Assembly (NCBI RefSeq): GCF_024808255.1
Contig: NZ_JANTYS010000015.1
Coordinates: forward strand, 62,001-126,000
Length of the DNA stretch: 64,000 nt
From: Mucilaginibacter dorajii
GTDB taxonomy: Bacteria > Bacteroidota > Bacteroidia > Sphingobacteriales > Sphingobacteriaceae
Direction: 5' to 3'
Shown: positions 32,958 to 41,056 of the stretch, one piece after another
Layout of the letters: every line of letters starts with the position of its first letter
Position numbering within the stretch: position 1 is the stretch's first letter
Made by a program: the position numbers and the translations under genes
Notes under the pieces: generated by a model
What the model saw: the letters and a program-made list of their open reading frames with translations, nothing else
Database searches by the model: none
Told to the model about the DNA's origin: nothing

Positions 32958-33371
32958 TTAGTTGGATACAGTGATCGTATAATTATACGAACTTACAGTG
33001 TAACTTCTTAAAGCCTTGGTTGCCGGTGCTTTAACAGGCGTTCCGTCGGCAAGTGAAAATTTTGATCCGCTGCAGGGGTCAGTAACGGTAAAGCCGGAAG
33101 CATCAAGTGTTACCGCGCATTTTTTTTCGGGCTGATAGCTGCTGCAGCGATCATACGCCGCATAGCCTCCTGTAGCGGTACGGTATATAATAAGTCCGGC
33201 CACACCATAACCATTAATAAGCGCCACCCCACCGGCGCTGTTAAGCCCGGCCAGGCGCGGGTCATTGATAGCTGCCGAAAAGTTTACCGGTATGCTTGGT
33301 ACATAATCGGAGGCTTTTCCACACGAAAAGTAGCATAAGCTGATTAATACGATGGCCAGCAGTTTTCTCAT
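32958..33371 (-). CDS. Rieske-fold lipoprotein lacking the His ligands
   Basis: A 137-aa protein with a lipoprotein signal (MRKLLAIVLISLCYFSCGKA). The core matches the Rieske domain layout: GLIIYRTATGGYAAYDRCSS, then CAVTLDASGFTVTDPCSGSK, FSLADGTPVKAPATKALRSY. In true Rieske proteins the ligand boxes are CxH and CxxH (CTH.G, PCHGS.F). Here they read DRCSS and DPCSGSKF, so both His are replaced by Ser while both Cys remain. A [2Fe-2S] cluster of the usual type cannot form. Its ATG overlaps the pheS stop (ATGA), so it is co-translated with pheS. Confidence 0.75.
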   Translation of the reverse strand: MRKLLAIVLISLCYFSCGKASDYVPSIPVNFSAAINDPRLAGLNSAGGVALINGYGVAGLIIYRTATGGYAAYDRCSSYQPEKKCAVTLDASGFTVTDPCSGSKFSLADGTPVKAPATKALRSYTVSSYNYTITVSN

Positions 33372-34402
33372 AGCATTTCGGCAGTAAATTGCTTTAAAAA
33401 GCGACTATCGTTTTCCGAGAATAACCGCAGATCGCGGATAACATATTTCAAATTGGCTATACGTTCCATACCCATACCAAACGCAAAGCCGGTAAATTTG
33501 TTACTGTCGATACCGCAGTTTTCCAACACGTTAGGGTCAACCATACCACAACCCAATATTTCAACCCAGCCGCTGTACTTACACATATTACAGCCCGATC
33601 CACCACAGATAGTGCATGATACATCCATCTCGGCAGATGGCTCGGTAAACGGGAAGTACGATGGCCGGAAACGCACTTTGGTACCTTCGCCATAAAGCTC
33701 CTGTACAAAGTGGTAAAGGGTTTGCTTTAAATCGGCAAACGATACGTTTTCGTCGACATATAAACCTTCTACCTGGTGAAAAAAGCAATGCGCGCGGGCA
33801 GATATAGCCTCGTTACGGTAAACCCTGCCAGGCATAATAGCCCTGAACGGTGGTTTGCCATGCTCCATCATCCTTACCTGTACCGATGAGGTGTGTGTAC
33901 GCAAAGCGATATCATCCTTACCATTATTCTTTTTGATAAAGAAGGTATCCTGCATATCGCGCGCCGGATGCTCTTCGGGGAAATTTAAGGCCGAAAAGTT
34001 ATGCCAGTCGTCTTCAATTTCCGGTCCTTCGGCAACAACAAAGCCCAGGCGTTTAAATATATCGATGATCTCGTTACGAACCAATGATAAGGGGTGGCGC
34101 GAGCCAACATTGAAGCCGTCGCCTGGTAATGTTAAATCAAGATCTGAGTTCTGAGTGGTGAGTTCTGAGTTCTGAGTTTCTTTCAACTCGTTATATTTGG
34201 TTTCAGCTAATTTCTTAAACTCATTAAGCACTTTACCAAAAGTGCGCTTTTCTTCGGGTCCAACCGTTTTAAACTCCTCAAAAAGATCTTTAATTATTCC
34301 CTTGGTACCCAAAAACTTTATACGGAACGCTTCCAGTTCATCGGCCTTTGCAGTGGCAAATGCTTTGATCTCGGCAGCGTATTGGTCTATTTTATTTTGC
34401 AT
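33368..34402 (-). CDS. pheS: Phenylalanyl-tRNA synthetase alpha subunit
   Basis: A 344-aa PheS: N-terminal coiled coil (1-85), then the class II catalytic core with HPLSLVRNEIIDIFKRLGF, FDxxNFPxxHPARDMQDTFF-type motif, RTHTSSVQVRMM (motif 2 region), GRVYRNEAISARAHCFFHQ, WVEILGCGMV and GMGMERIANLKY (motif 3). Residues 76-88 in the coil-core linker are read from ACTCAG word repeats. Its ATG overlaps the stop of the PIN toxin gene (TAATG) and its own stop overlaps the next ATG, so an essential synthetase is embedded in a toxin-antitoxin-led operon. pheT is not in the window. Confidence 0.96.
   Translation of the reverse strand: MQNKIDQYAAEIKAFATAKADELEAFRIKFLGTKGIIKDLFEEFKTVGPEEKRTFGKVLNEFKKLAETKYNELKETQNSELTTQNSDLDLTLPGDGFNVGSRHPLSLVRNEIIDIFKRLGFVVAEGPEIEDDWHNFSALNFPEEHPARDMQDTFFIKKNNGKDDIALRTHTSSVQVRMMEHGKPPFRAIMPGRVYRNEAISARAHCFFHQVEGLYVDENVSFADLKQTLYHFVQELYGEGTKVRFRPSYFPFTEPSAEMDVSCTICGGSGCNMCKYSGWVEILGCGMVDPNVLENCGIDSNKFTGFAFGMGMERIANLKYVIRDLRLFSENDSRFLKQFTAEML
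34139..34177 (-). repeat. In-frame ACTCAGAACTCAG word repeat in pheS
   Basis: The minus strand carries ACTCAGAACTCAGAACTCA, CC, ACTCAGAACTCAGATC. It encodes TQNSELTTQNSDL (pheS residues 76-88), in the flexible linker between the coiled coil and the catalytic core. It is like the word repeats found between genes but lies inside a coding sequence. Confidence 0.75.
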
Positions 34403-34812
34403 TATAATGTTCTTAAAAATTGTTCGGCTGTTAAAACCGGTATAGTGGATTTTCTGTAGTCTTTTATATTCCGGGTTATAATTATATCGGCGGTAACGCT
34501 TTTAGCAGCATAAAACTGAACGGCGTCCTCGAAATCGTTAAACTCTGATGCTATTGCCTGATTAACGATAGTAACATCCTCAGAAATTATTTGGAGTTGG
34601 TTAACTAACAACTTAACAGTTTCACGAGCCGCAATTGCACCCAGATTCTTTTTTGTAAAATAATGAACATTTAAAAGAGTATGAACCGAAGTACAACATT
34701 TATACCCACTACTTTCAGGCAACGATAATATTTGGGCCGATGTGGAATAAAACAATTCCCGGTTTAAAATTACATCAAGTAAAACATCAGAGTCAATGAA
34801 AGCCATCTTCAT
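34402..34812 (-). CDS. PIN-domain toxin (VapC-like)
   Basis: A 136-aa PIN-domain protein starting MKMAFIDSDVLLDVILNREL (first catalytic Asp). Acidic residues at NDFEDAVQFYAAKSVTADII and ITRNIKDYRKSTIPVLTAEQ complete the usual PIN pattern (D...E...D...TR(N/D)..D(F/Y)). VapC-type PIN proteins cut RNA and are neutralised by the antitoxin encoded upstream, which here overlaps by 4 nt (ATGA). The stop overlaps the pheS start by one base (TAATG). Confidence 0.85.
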   Translation of the reverse strand: MKMAFIDSDVLLDVILNRELFYSTSAQILSLPESSGYKCCTSVHTLLNVHYFTKKNLGAIAARETVKLLVNQLQIISEDVTIVNQAIASEFNDFEDAVQFYAAKSVTADIIITRNIKDYRKSTIPVLTAEQFLRTL

Positions 34813-35069
34813 AGGCCATACTTTTCCTCAAGATGCTTATGATACTCTTCTTTGTGGTCAAAATCTGGCGTAGGTGTTTTTGATAAGGTTAGCTCTTTAA
34901 CCCAATCTGCTATTTCCACCTTTTTTTCAACGATTGGTTCTGTTTTGCCAGCGCTTATACGCTTTAAAAAATCCTGTACCAAAACTGATAAATCAGAATG
35001 TGTTTCATTCGCATAGTACTGCGCTTCCTTTATAACCTCTGGCTCAATATCTAAAACTAACTTTGCCAT
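34809..35069 (-). CDS. DUF6364-family antitoxin
   Basis: An 86-aa protein starting MAKLVLDIEPEVIKEAQYYA followed by a short ribbon-helix-helix-like stretch (NETHSDLSVLVQDFLKRIS), then an acidic C-terminus (DFDHKEEYHKHLEEKYGL). This matches the DUF6364 partners of PIN toxins. An ATG four codons earlier (35081) is possible, but the -7 box at 35090-35097 would leave only about 6 nt of leader; 35069 leaves about 18, as in other genes here. It heads the chain antitoxin-PIN-pheS-Rieske-like-tetR. Confidence 0.8.
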   Translation of the reverse strand: MAKLVLDIEPEVIKEAQYYANETHSDLSVLVQDFLKRISAGKTEPIVEKKVEIADWVKELTLSKTPTPDFDHKEEYHKHLEEKYGL

Positions 35070-35089
35070 AACTTTTCGCATTAATAAAA

Positions 35090-35097
35090 CAAAAATA
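35090..35097 (-). promoter_or_regulatory. -7 box of the DUF6364-PIN-pheS operon
   Basis: TATTTTTG on the minus strand, an exact TAnnTTTG. It lies in the 41-nt gap after kbl and is the only evident promoter ahead of pheS. No TTG at the standard -33 distance was seen. Confidence 0.5.
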
Positions 35098-35110
35098 CAA
35101 ACAATTTGCC

Positions 35111-36301
35111 TTATTTAATCACTCCCAATTCCTTACCCACTTTGGTAAACGCGGCAATAGCCTTATCTAAGTGGTGCATATCATGCGCTGCCGAAATTTG
35201 CACCCTGATACGGGCTTTACCTTGCGGCACTACCGGGTAATAAAAACCAATTACATAAATGCCTTCTTCTAACATTTTTGCAGCAAACTCCTGCGCCAGT
35301 TTGGCTTCGTAAAGCATAACCGGTACTATAGGATGTACGCCTGGTTTAATGTCAAAACCAGCTTCCGTCATTTTTTGACGGAAGTAGTGGGTATTGGTTT
35401 CCAATTTATCGCGTAGCTCGGTAGTTTCGCTCAGCATATCCAATACCGCTATGGAAGCACCGGTAATGGCAGGGGCCAAGGTGTTTGAAAACAAGTATGG
35501 TCTTGAACGCTGGCGCAGCATATCAATAATTTCTTTACGGCCAGATGTAAAACCGCCAGATGCACCACCTAAGGCTTTACCTAAGGTGCCGGTAATGATG
35601 TCTATTTTGCCCATCACATTGTGATGCTCATGCGTACCACGACCGGTTTTGCCCATAAAACCACTGCAATGACTTTCGTCTATCATCACCAAAGCATTGT
35701 ATTGTTCGGCAAGCGCGCAAATTTTATCAAGCTGGGCTATCGTGCCATCCATACTAAAAGCCCCATCGGTAACAATAATACGGTGACGGCAGCTTGCGGT
35801 AGCTTTCAGTTTGTCTTCCAGGTCGGCCATATCATCGTGCTTGTAGCGCTGGCGCTGCGCTTTGCAAAGGCGCACACCATCAATGATCGACGCATGGTTC
35901 AGTTCATCAGATATAATGGCGTCCTGATCATTAAACAAAGGTTCAAACACACCGCCGTTAGCATCAAAAGCAGCCGCGTAAAGGATGGTATCCTCGGTGC
36001 CTAAAAATTCGGCAATCTTTTGCTCCAGTTCTTTGTGTATATCCTGTGTACCGCAAATAAAACGTACCGATGATAAACCATAACCATGTGTATCCATGGC
36101 ATCCTTAGCTGCCTGGATAACTTTGGCATTGCCAGATAAGCCAAGGTAATTATTGGCACAAAAATTAATCACTTCCTGTCCGCCCTGTACTGTGATATCA
36201 GCCCCCTGAGCTGATGTTATGATGCGTTCTTTTTTATATAATCCCGCATTTTCAATGGCTTCCAATTCCTGCTGTAAAACCGGCTGTAATGTATTGTACA
36301 T
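35111..36301 (-). CDS. kbl: Glycine C-acetyltransferase (2-amino-3-ketobutyrate CoA ligase)
   Basis: A 396-aa alpha-oxoamine synthase: INFCANNYLGLSGN, GYGLSSVRFICGTQDIHKEL, SDELNHASIIDGVRL, TDGAFSMDGTIAQL, ALVMIDESHCSGFMGKTGRG, and the PLP lysine in DIITGTLGKALGGASGG. KBL cleaves 2-amino-3-oxobutyrate from threonine to glycine and acetyl-CoA. Related enzymes make sphingoid-type bases, but the overall pattern is standard KBL. Threonine dehydrogenase is not in the window. It has its own promoter, divergent from the DUF5686 gene. Confidence 0.94.
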   Translation of the reverse strand: MYNTLQPVLQQELEAIENAGLYKKERIITSAQGADITVQGGQEVINFCANNYLGLSGNAKVIQAAKDAMDTHGYGLSSVRFICGTQDIHKELEQKIAEFLGTEDTILYAAAFDANGGVFEPLFNDQDAIISDELNHASIIDGVRLCKAQRQRYKHDDMADLEDKLKATASCRHRIIVTDGAFSMDGTIAQLDKICALAEQYNALVMIDESHCSGFMGKTGRGTHEHHNVMGKIDIITGTLGKALGGASGGFTSGRKEIIDMLRQRSRPYLFSNTLAPAITGASIAVLDMLSETTELRDKLETNTHYFRQKMTEAGFDIKPGVHPIVPVMLYEAKLAQEFAAKMLEEGIYVIGFYYPVVPQGKARIRVQISAAHDMHHLDKAIAAFTKVGKELGVIK

Positions 36302-36323
36302 GGTATATGATATTTAAAGGCAG

Positions 36324-36331
36324 CAAAATTA
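36324..36331 (-). promoter_or_regulatory. -7 box of kbl
   Basis: TAATTTTG followed by C on the minus strand, exact TAnnTTTG, 22 nt before the kbl ATG. No clear -33 TTG. Confidence 0.5.
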
Positions 36332-36433
36332 AGCATTAACAGGCATTTGAGGGGATTTTATTGTCCTTTAAATTATTTATTCGCTGCCCAACAAAACATT
36401 TTAATGGTTAGCAGTATTTGATTGAATAACCAT

Positions 36434-38914
36434 ATGAAAAAACACTTACTCCTGATTTTTACCGCTTTATGCTCGTTAACCGCATCTGCGCAGCAATATA
36501 TGCTGTCGGGCAAAATAACCGGCAGCAAAAACAATGTCATACCTTTTACCTCGGTGTATATCCGCAATTCTACTTATGGCACCACGGCCAATGAAAATGG
36601 CGTATACCAGTTTAAGCTCGCCCCGGGTACCTACAATCTTACATACCGCTTTGTTGGTTATAATGAAAAGGTGGTTAAGGTAACCATTACCGACCACGAC
36701 GAAACCCTGAACGTGCAAATGGACGATGAGGTTTTTGGAACCGAAAGGGTTGCTGCCATGTACCGCAAAAATCACGACGCTGCCGATACCATTATGAAAC
36801 AGGTGATCAAAAAGCGTAAATATTATATCGATGAAGCCGCATCTTACTCCTGTGCGGTGTATGTTAAGGCGGTACAGAAATTACTAAGTGCTCCAAAATC
36901 GTTGTTATCAAAGGAGGTTGTGCATACGCTCGATCTGGATTCAAACGGCCGCGGGATCCTCTATCAGCAGGAGTCATTATCAGAATATAATTTTCAACGG
37001 CCAAATAAAATAAAGGAGATCACTATTGCCAACCGCATGGCGGGTATCAATACCGCGTTTAGTTATAATAAGGCATCTGATTTGCAGGTTAACTTTTACA
37101 ACAATGTGTTTACCATTAATGGGCTAAGTACCCGCGGTTATGTGTCGCCATTGGCATCAAACGCGCATTTGTTTTATAATTACAAACTGCTGGGCGTATC
37201 AAACGAAAACGGCCGGGTGATAGATAAAATCCAGGTGATCCCTAAGCGGGCGCATGGGCAGTATCTCCAGGGCGATATTTATATTGTTGACGGCGACTGG
37301 CGTTTATACAGTGCCGACCTATACCTGGAAAACGGCATGAATAGCCTTAACCTTATTGATACCCTAAAAATAACCCAGCAATACGTAGCTATTACCGATA
37401 GTGTTTGGATGCCCGCCGCCGTGCAGTATAACTTTAAGGGCGCTGTATTGGGATTTAAATTCGGTGGCTATTACGAGGCTGTTTTTAACAACTACAAAAT
37501 TAACCCCACCTTCCCCGATCATTTTTTTACCGGTGAGGTTTTAAAAATTGACACCAGCGCCAACACTAAAAAGGAAGATTACTGGGCTTCTGTTCGCCCG
37601 GTACCCTTAACAAAACTGGAAGCAAGAGATTACCAGAAGAAGGACAGCATTGCCGCCTATAAAACAACCGATGCTTATTTAGATACCCTGCAGCATACCA
37701 AAAACCACATCAATTACCCCGGCTACCTTATATTTGGCTACAATGCCAGCAACCGAAGCGCAAAGGACTCGCTATACATTTATCCATTTATACAAACGCT
37801 TTATTATAACACGGTTGAAGGTTTTGGCATCAATGCCAAGGTAAGGTATACCCACAAAATGGACGATTTTCATTCCTTTGCCATTACACCAAACCTACGC
37901 TATGGCTTTGGCAACAAAACACTGAGCGCTAATATTTACTCGGAGTATAAAAATGATCCCTTTCATAACGCCAAATTTTTTACCGGTTTTGGCAGCGATG
38001 TGCTGGATCTGAACAACGTAGGTACCCGCTCGCTATACTTTAACACGTTGAGTACCTTGCTTAGCGAGAATAACTATGTAAAATATTATCGGTCGCACTA
38101 TGGCTTGTTTGGCTACCAGCGCGAAGTAGCCAATGGGATTTTACTATCGGGAAGCTTATCATATGCCAGCCGCTCACAGTTATACAACACATCGTACGGA
38201 CACATCTTTAATAACAAAAACAGGGAATATACCTCCAATAACCCTTTAGCGCCACCGGGAACACCTGCCGATGACCATTCGTTTTTATTCCCCGATAACC
38301 AGGCTTTAACATTTGCTACCTCGGCCATGTTTACTTTCGATCAGCAATACATCACCCGGCCTACCGGTAAAATTAACCTGCCATCAAAATATCCAACCAT
38401 TACTATAAACTATCGCAAGGGTATTAAAGGCGCTTTTGGTTCTGATGTTAATTACGATTTTTCGTCGGTTGATATTTCGCAGTACAACATCAGGGTGGGT
38501 TTAACGGGTTTCTCGTCGTTTAAACTTACGGCGGGCGGATTCTTCAATAACAACACATTGTATTACATGGATTATAACCACTTTTTAGGTAACCAGGGAA
38601 CCACGTTTGATCCTACTTACATCGGCAGCTTTCACTTTTTACCGTTTTATACGTACAGTACCAATGGCGGTTTCCTGGAGGCTCACTATCAGCATAATTT
38701 TGCAGGGTCTATTCTTAACAAAATTCCATTCATCAGGAACTTTAAACTGGAAGAGGTTATTGGCGCTAATTATCTCACCACAAAAAATAACAAAAACTAC
38801 AGCGAGTTTTATGTAGGTGTGCAGCGTCTTATTTTCAGGGTTGATTATGGTGTATCCTACGCCGGGGATAAAAAATACATCCAGGGCATCAGGATCTTTT
38901 ACGGCATCAGGTAA
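36434..38914 (+). CDS. DUF5686 / carboxypeptidase-regulatory-like outer membrane protein
   Basis: An 826-aa protein with signal peptide (MKKHLLLIFTALCSLTASAQ) and an N-terminal carboxypeptidase-regulatory-like beta-sandwich (about 22-105: YMLSGKITGSKNNVIPFTSV, STYGTTANENGVYQFKLAPG, YNLTYRFVGYNEKVVKV). The DUF5686 region then ends in a beta-barrel-like half rich in alternating aromatic strands, finishing YIQGIRIFYGIR. It resembles TonB-dependent receptors in plan but lacks a plug. An in-frame TTG four codons upstream was not used. Transport or export role is unknown. Its 3' end overlaps the convergent AidA/PixA-like gene by 8 nt. Confidence 0.85.
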   Translation: MKKHLLLIFTALCSLTASAQQYMLSGKITGSKNNVIPFTSVYIRNSTYGTTANENGVYQFKLAPGTYNLTYRFVGYNEKVVKVTITDHDETLNVQMDDEVFGTERVAAMYRKNHDAADTIMKQVIKKRKYYIDEAASYSCAVYVKAVQKLLSAPKSLLSKEVVHTLDLDSNGRGILYQQESLSEYNFQRPNKIKEITIANRMAGINTAFSYNKASDLQVNFYNNVFTINGLSTRGYVSPLASNAHLFYNYKLLGVSNENGRVIDKIQVIPKRAHGQYLQGDIYIVDGDWRLYSADLYLENGMNSLNLIDTLKITQQYVAITDSVWMPAAVQYNFKGAVLGFKFGGYYEAVFNNYKINPTFPDHFFTGEVLKIDTSANTKKEDYWASVRPVPLTKLEARDYQKKDSIAAYKTTDAYLDTLQHTKNHINYPGYLIFGYNASNRSAKDSLYIYPFIQTLYYNTVEGFGINAKVRYTHKMDDFHSFAITPNLRYGFGNKTLSANIYSEYKNDPFHNAKFFTGFGSDVLDLNNVGTRSLYFNTLSTLLSENNYVKYYRSHYGLFGYQREVANGILLSGSLSYASRSQLYNTSYGHIFNNKNREYTSNNPLAPPGTPADDHSFLFPDNQALTFATSAMFTFDQQYITRPTGKINLPSKYPTITINYRKGIKGAFGSDVNYDFSSVDISQYNIRVGLTGFSSFKLTAGGFFNNNTLYYMDYNHFLGNQGTTFDPTYIGSFHFLPFYTYSTNGGFLEAHYQHNFAGSILNKIPFIRNFKLEEVIGANYLTTKNNKNYSEFYVGVQRLIFRVDYGVSYAGDKKYIQGIRIFYGIR

Positions 38915-39395
38915 GGGTGGGAATGCCGCCTGATTGAAATGTAGCTATACTTACTACACAACTTGTAATGAAATAATTTTTAGCGTCGTCTACTATCAGA
39001 AAATTGATCTGGTATACCGTAGTGTTTGCGCTAACAACAGCCCGGCCAATCCAACAGGCAGGATTATCCGTTGATTGAGGGTTACCAATGCTACCTCCAA
39101 AAATATTGCCCGCCAGTATTATAAAGCCGGTAATAACTACCGTATCTCCTCTTTCCGGATCAACCGGTAAAGCCAGCCAGGAAATTTTATCGCCGGTATA
39201 ACACACTGTATGAAGACTTTGCGTCCCCTCATTACTGCTGCCAATACCAATACGGTTATCCATCAGGTAAATACCCGTAACCGGCTTAGCACCTGGCTGT
39301 AAACCTTCCAGATACGCGGTATCCAACGCAATACTAATAGTAGTTTGAGGCGTTTGTACAGCATACAGAAGCGAAACATGTAATTTACCGGCCAT
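38907..39395 (-). CDS. AidA/PixA-like protein, paralog 1
   Basis: A 162-aa protein starting MAGKLHVSLLYAVQTPQTTI. It shares with the next two genes the segment VTGIYLMDNRIGIGSSNEGT, QSLHTVCYTGDKISWLALPVDPERGD, then NIFGGSIGNPQ and a CWIGRAV block. These correspond to the AidA/PixA (inclusion-body) family. No signal peptide, so it is cytoplasmic. The C-terminus (SIATFQSGGIPTLT) has lost the WDP motif kept by paralog 2. Separated from paralog 2 by a hairpin that may reduce its expression. An ATG 3 codons earlier (39404) is also possible. Confidence 0.75.
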   Translation of the reverse strand: MAGKLHVSLLYAVQTPQTTISIALDTAYLEGLQPGAKPVTGIYLMDNRIGIGSSNEGTQSLHTVCYTGDKISWLALPVDPERGDTVVITGFIILAGNIFGGSIGNPQSTDNPACWIGRAVVSANTTVYQINFLIVDDAKNYFITSCVVSIATFQSGGIPTLT

Positions 39396-39429
39396 AACTA
39401 TCAACGCGCAATTTAAATGGTATACAAAA

Positions 39430-39456
39430 GCTGCCGGCTAAAAAAAGACCGGCAGC
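39430..39456 (-). terminator. Hairpin between AidA/PixA paralogs 2 and 1
   Basis: GCTGCCGG and CCGGCAGC, 8-bp GC-rich stem with an 11-nt loop; TTTTG follows on the minus strand. Short U-run, so probably a partial terminator or a processing site that lowers expression of the last gene. Confidence 0.55.
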
Positions 39457-39476
39457 GAGGGGATAGTACTAATTGA

Positions 39477-39935
39477 TCAGGAGCCTACCGTTTTGATAAA
39501 CGGATCCCAATTAATCACGTAGATGTTGTGGTTCTCGTCGGTAATTAAAACCTGGATCTGATAGGTTTGCTGGCCGGCGTTAATTGCCCTGCCAATCCAG
39601 TAAGCAGTATTATCTGTTGGCTGCGGGGCTCCTAAGCTACCGCCAAATACGTTGCCGTTTGAAACATTAATACCAATAATGCTTACGGTATCGCCGCGTT
39701 GGGTATCAATAGGTGTTACGTAAAATGATACGTTGTCGCCTGGGTAACAGTAGGTAAATAATTCCATCTGCCCTTCATTGTAACTGCCAATATTCAGACG
39801 GTTATCAATCATGTAAATACCGGTGCTTATGTTGCCGGGCTGGCTGGTTAAATACGCAGTATCTAACGCTATACCTATGGTAGTTTGCGGGGTTTGTGCA
39901 GCGCTTTTTAGCTGTACTTTTGCTGAATGTGCCAT
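39477..39935 (-). CDS. AidA/PixA-like protein, paralog 2
   Basis: A 152-aa protein (MAHSAKVQLKSAAQTPQTTI). It has the family core IALDTAYL, STGIYMIDNRLNIGSYNEGQ, MELFTYCYPGDNVSFYVTPI, GNVFGGSLGAPQPTDNTAYW, and ends with IYVINWDPFIKTVG. The terminal WDPxI matches the WDPTI-type ending of PixA/AidA proteins known from Xenorhabdus crystalline inclusions and from quorum-sensing-controlled AidA of Burkholderia/Ralstonia. This is the best-preserved of the three paralogs. The biochemical role of the family is unknown. Confidence 0.8.
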   Translation of the reverse strand: MAHSAKVQLKSAAQTPQTTIGIALDTAYLTSQPGNISTGIYMIDNRLNIGSYNEGQMELFTYCYPGDNVSFYVTPIDTQRGDTVSIIGINVSNGNVFGGSLGAPQPTDNTAYWIGRAINAGQQTYQIQVLITDENHNIYVINWDPFIKTVGS

Positions 39936-39976
39936 TTTGTGTTGTTTTTAAAATCTCAAAAAAATAGGTTGATAAA

Positions 39977-40405
39977 TTAATTGCCGTTCATGCCAAGGGT
40001 GGTACTTGGCTGAAACACGTTACCGCCGCCAATGGCGTTAAGCGTAATCTGGTAACCTGCCTGCCCGGCATTTTGCACCTGCCCGGTATAATAACCGGCT
40101 GTTGCTGCCATTGGCTGGCCGCCCGGTCCCCATGAGTTTGAGCTACCTATACTTTGTATGGAGTATAAAAACCCGTCGTTAGGGTTTAACGGGATAACAC
40201 TCCAGGCTACGTTTGACATTTTTGAACAAACGGTTTGCAACGAGGCCGAACCTTCGTTGCTGCTACCTGCCGAGCTCCTGTTATCTACAAAGTACACGCC
40301 CTGCCCGGTGCCGGTTTGTATGGAGCTTGAATCAACAAAAGCGATGATGAATACCTGGCATGAGTTAACCGGGATTTTTGAAGCGCCTAATTCTGAATTT
40401 TTCAT
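39977..40405 (-). CDS. AidA/PixA-like protein, paralog 3 (divergent)
   Basis: A 142-aa protein starting MKNSELGASKIPVNSCQVFI. It keeps GVYFVDNRSSAGSSNEGSAS and LQTVCSKMSNVAWSVIPLNP, aligning with DNR..GS.NEG...L.T.C of paralogs 1 and 2, and YYTGQVQNAGQAGYQI. The WDP ending is lost (STTLGMNGN). It is the first gene after the conserved upstream element at 40427-40461 and leads the tandem of three on the minus strand. Confidence 0.7.
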   Translation of the reverse strand: MKNSELGASKIPVNSCQVFIIAFVDSSSIQTGTGQGVYFVDNRSSAGSSNEGSASLQTVCSKMSNVAWSVIPLNPNDGFLYSIQSIGSSNSWGPGGQPMAATAGYYTGQVQNAGQAGYQITLNAIGGGNVFQPSTTLGMNGN

Positions 40406-40426
40406 GATATTAAATTTTTCTGATTG

Positions 40427-40461
40427 TTACCTACTCTGTTATGGCTTTTCGGTATCGGCCG
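40427..40461 (-). promoter_or_regulatory. Conserved locus-specific upstream element, copy 1
   Basis: The minus strand reads GGCCGATA, CCGAAAAGCC, AT, AACAGAGTAGGTA, ending 22 nt before the ATG of paralog 3. The 10-nt and 13-nt blocks are identical in all three copies. There is no TAnnTTTG box, so an alternative sigma factor promoter, an activator site or a short structured leader are possible. Confidence 0.8.
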
Positions 40462-40517
40462 TTATTTTTTTAAGCAGCGCCGGTTATTTGCTTAACGCAG
40501 CCGACACAAGGGGATAA

Positions 40518-40997
40518 TTAGTGGCAATTACATTTATTGCTTTGCTCAAGCAATAGCAATAAGGCAAGCTGGCCACTAAAATCAACATCGCTTAAACTGT
40601 TGGTTGCTGCTAAGGCATGTAAGGTTGGGATGCTGAAATGGTGGCTATAACCAGCACATTTCCAGCCGAAGAATGGAACATCAATACAAACCTGGATGCC
40701 CGCATCGAAGCTGAAAGTACCGCCTTGCTCGCTAAAATTGCTGATAGAGATAACTACTTTAAATTTGCTGTATGGCTGCCAGGTAAAACTGCCGCCCTGT
40801 GTAATTTTAAAGGTTTTGGTTACGCCGCCAAAGGGAGTGTTTACCGATATGGTTAAGGCTACATAACCATCAATAACGCTGGCACCTAAACAGGCGTTAC
40901 AACCTAAGTAAGTTGGCGTACAATACTGTACCGCCGTTAAGCTATCATAACCGGTATAAACCTGGCCATCTTTAACTTCTGTTAATACTGTTGACAT
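40518..40997 (-). CDS. Unknown protein of the AidA/PixA locus
   Basis: A 159-aa protein starting MSTVLTEVKDGQVYTGYDSL. It has no signal peptide, a central beta-rich half (DGYVALTISVNTPFGGVTKT, FKITQGGSFTWQPYSKF) and a late hydrophobic segment before a Cys-rich end (LALLLLLEQSNKCNCH). Paired Cys occur early (CTPTYLGCNACLG). It is not similar by eye to the AidA/PixA proteins but carries the same upstream element as paralog 3, so it is co-regulated. Family unknown. Confidence 0.6.
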   Translation of the reverse strand: MSTVLTEVKDGQVYTGYDSLTAVQYCTPTYLGCNACLGASVIDGYVALTISVNTPFGGVTKTFKITQGGSFTWQPYSKFKVVISISNFSEQGGTFSFDAGIQVCIDVPFFGWKCAGYSHHFSIPTLHALAATNSLSDVDFSGQLALLLLLEQSNKCNCH

Positions 40998-41022
40998 GAT
41001 ATAGATTTTTTAATTGTTTTTG

Positions 41023-41056
41023 TTACCTACTCTGTTAAGGCTTTTCGGCATCGGCC
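41023..41056 (-). promoter_or_regulatory. Conserved locus-specific upstream element, copy 2
   Basis: The minus strand reads GGCCGATG, CCGAAAAGCC, TT, AACAGAGTAGGTA, ending 26 nt before the ATG of the 159-aa protein. Only one base of the left half differs from copy 1. Confidence 0.8.
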
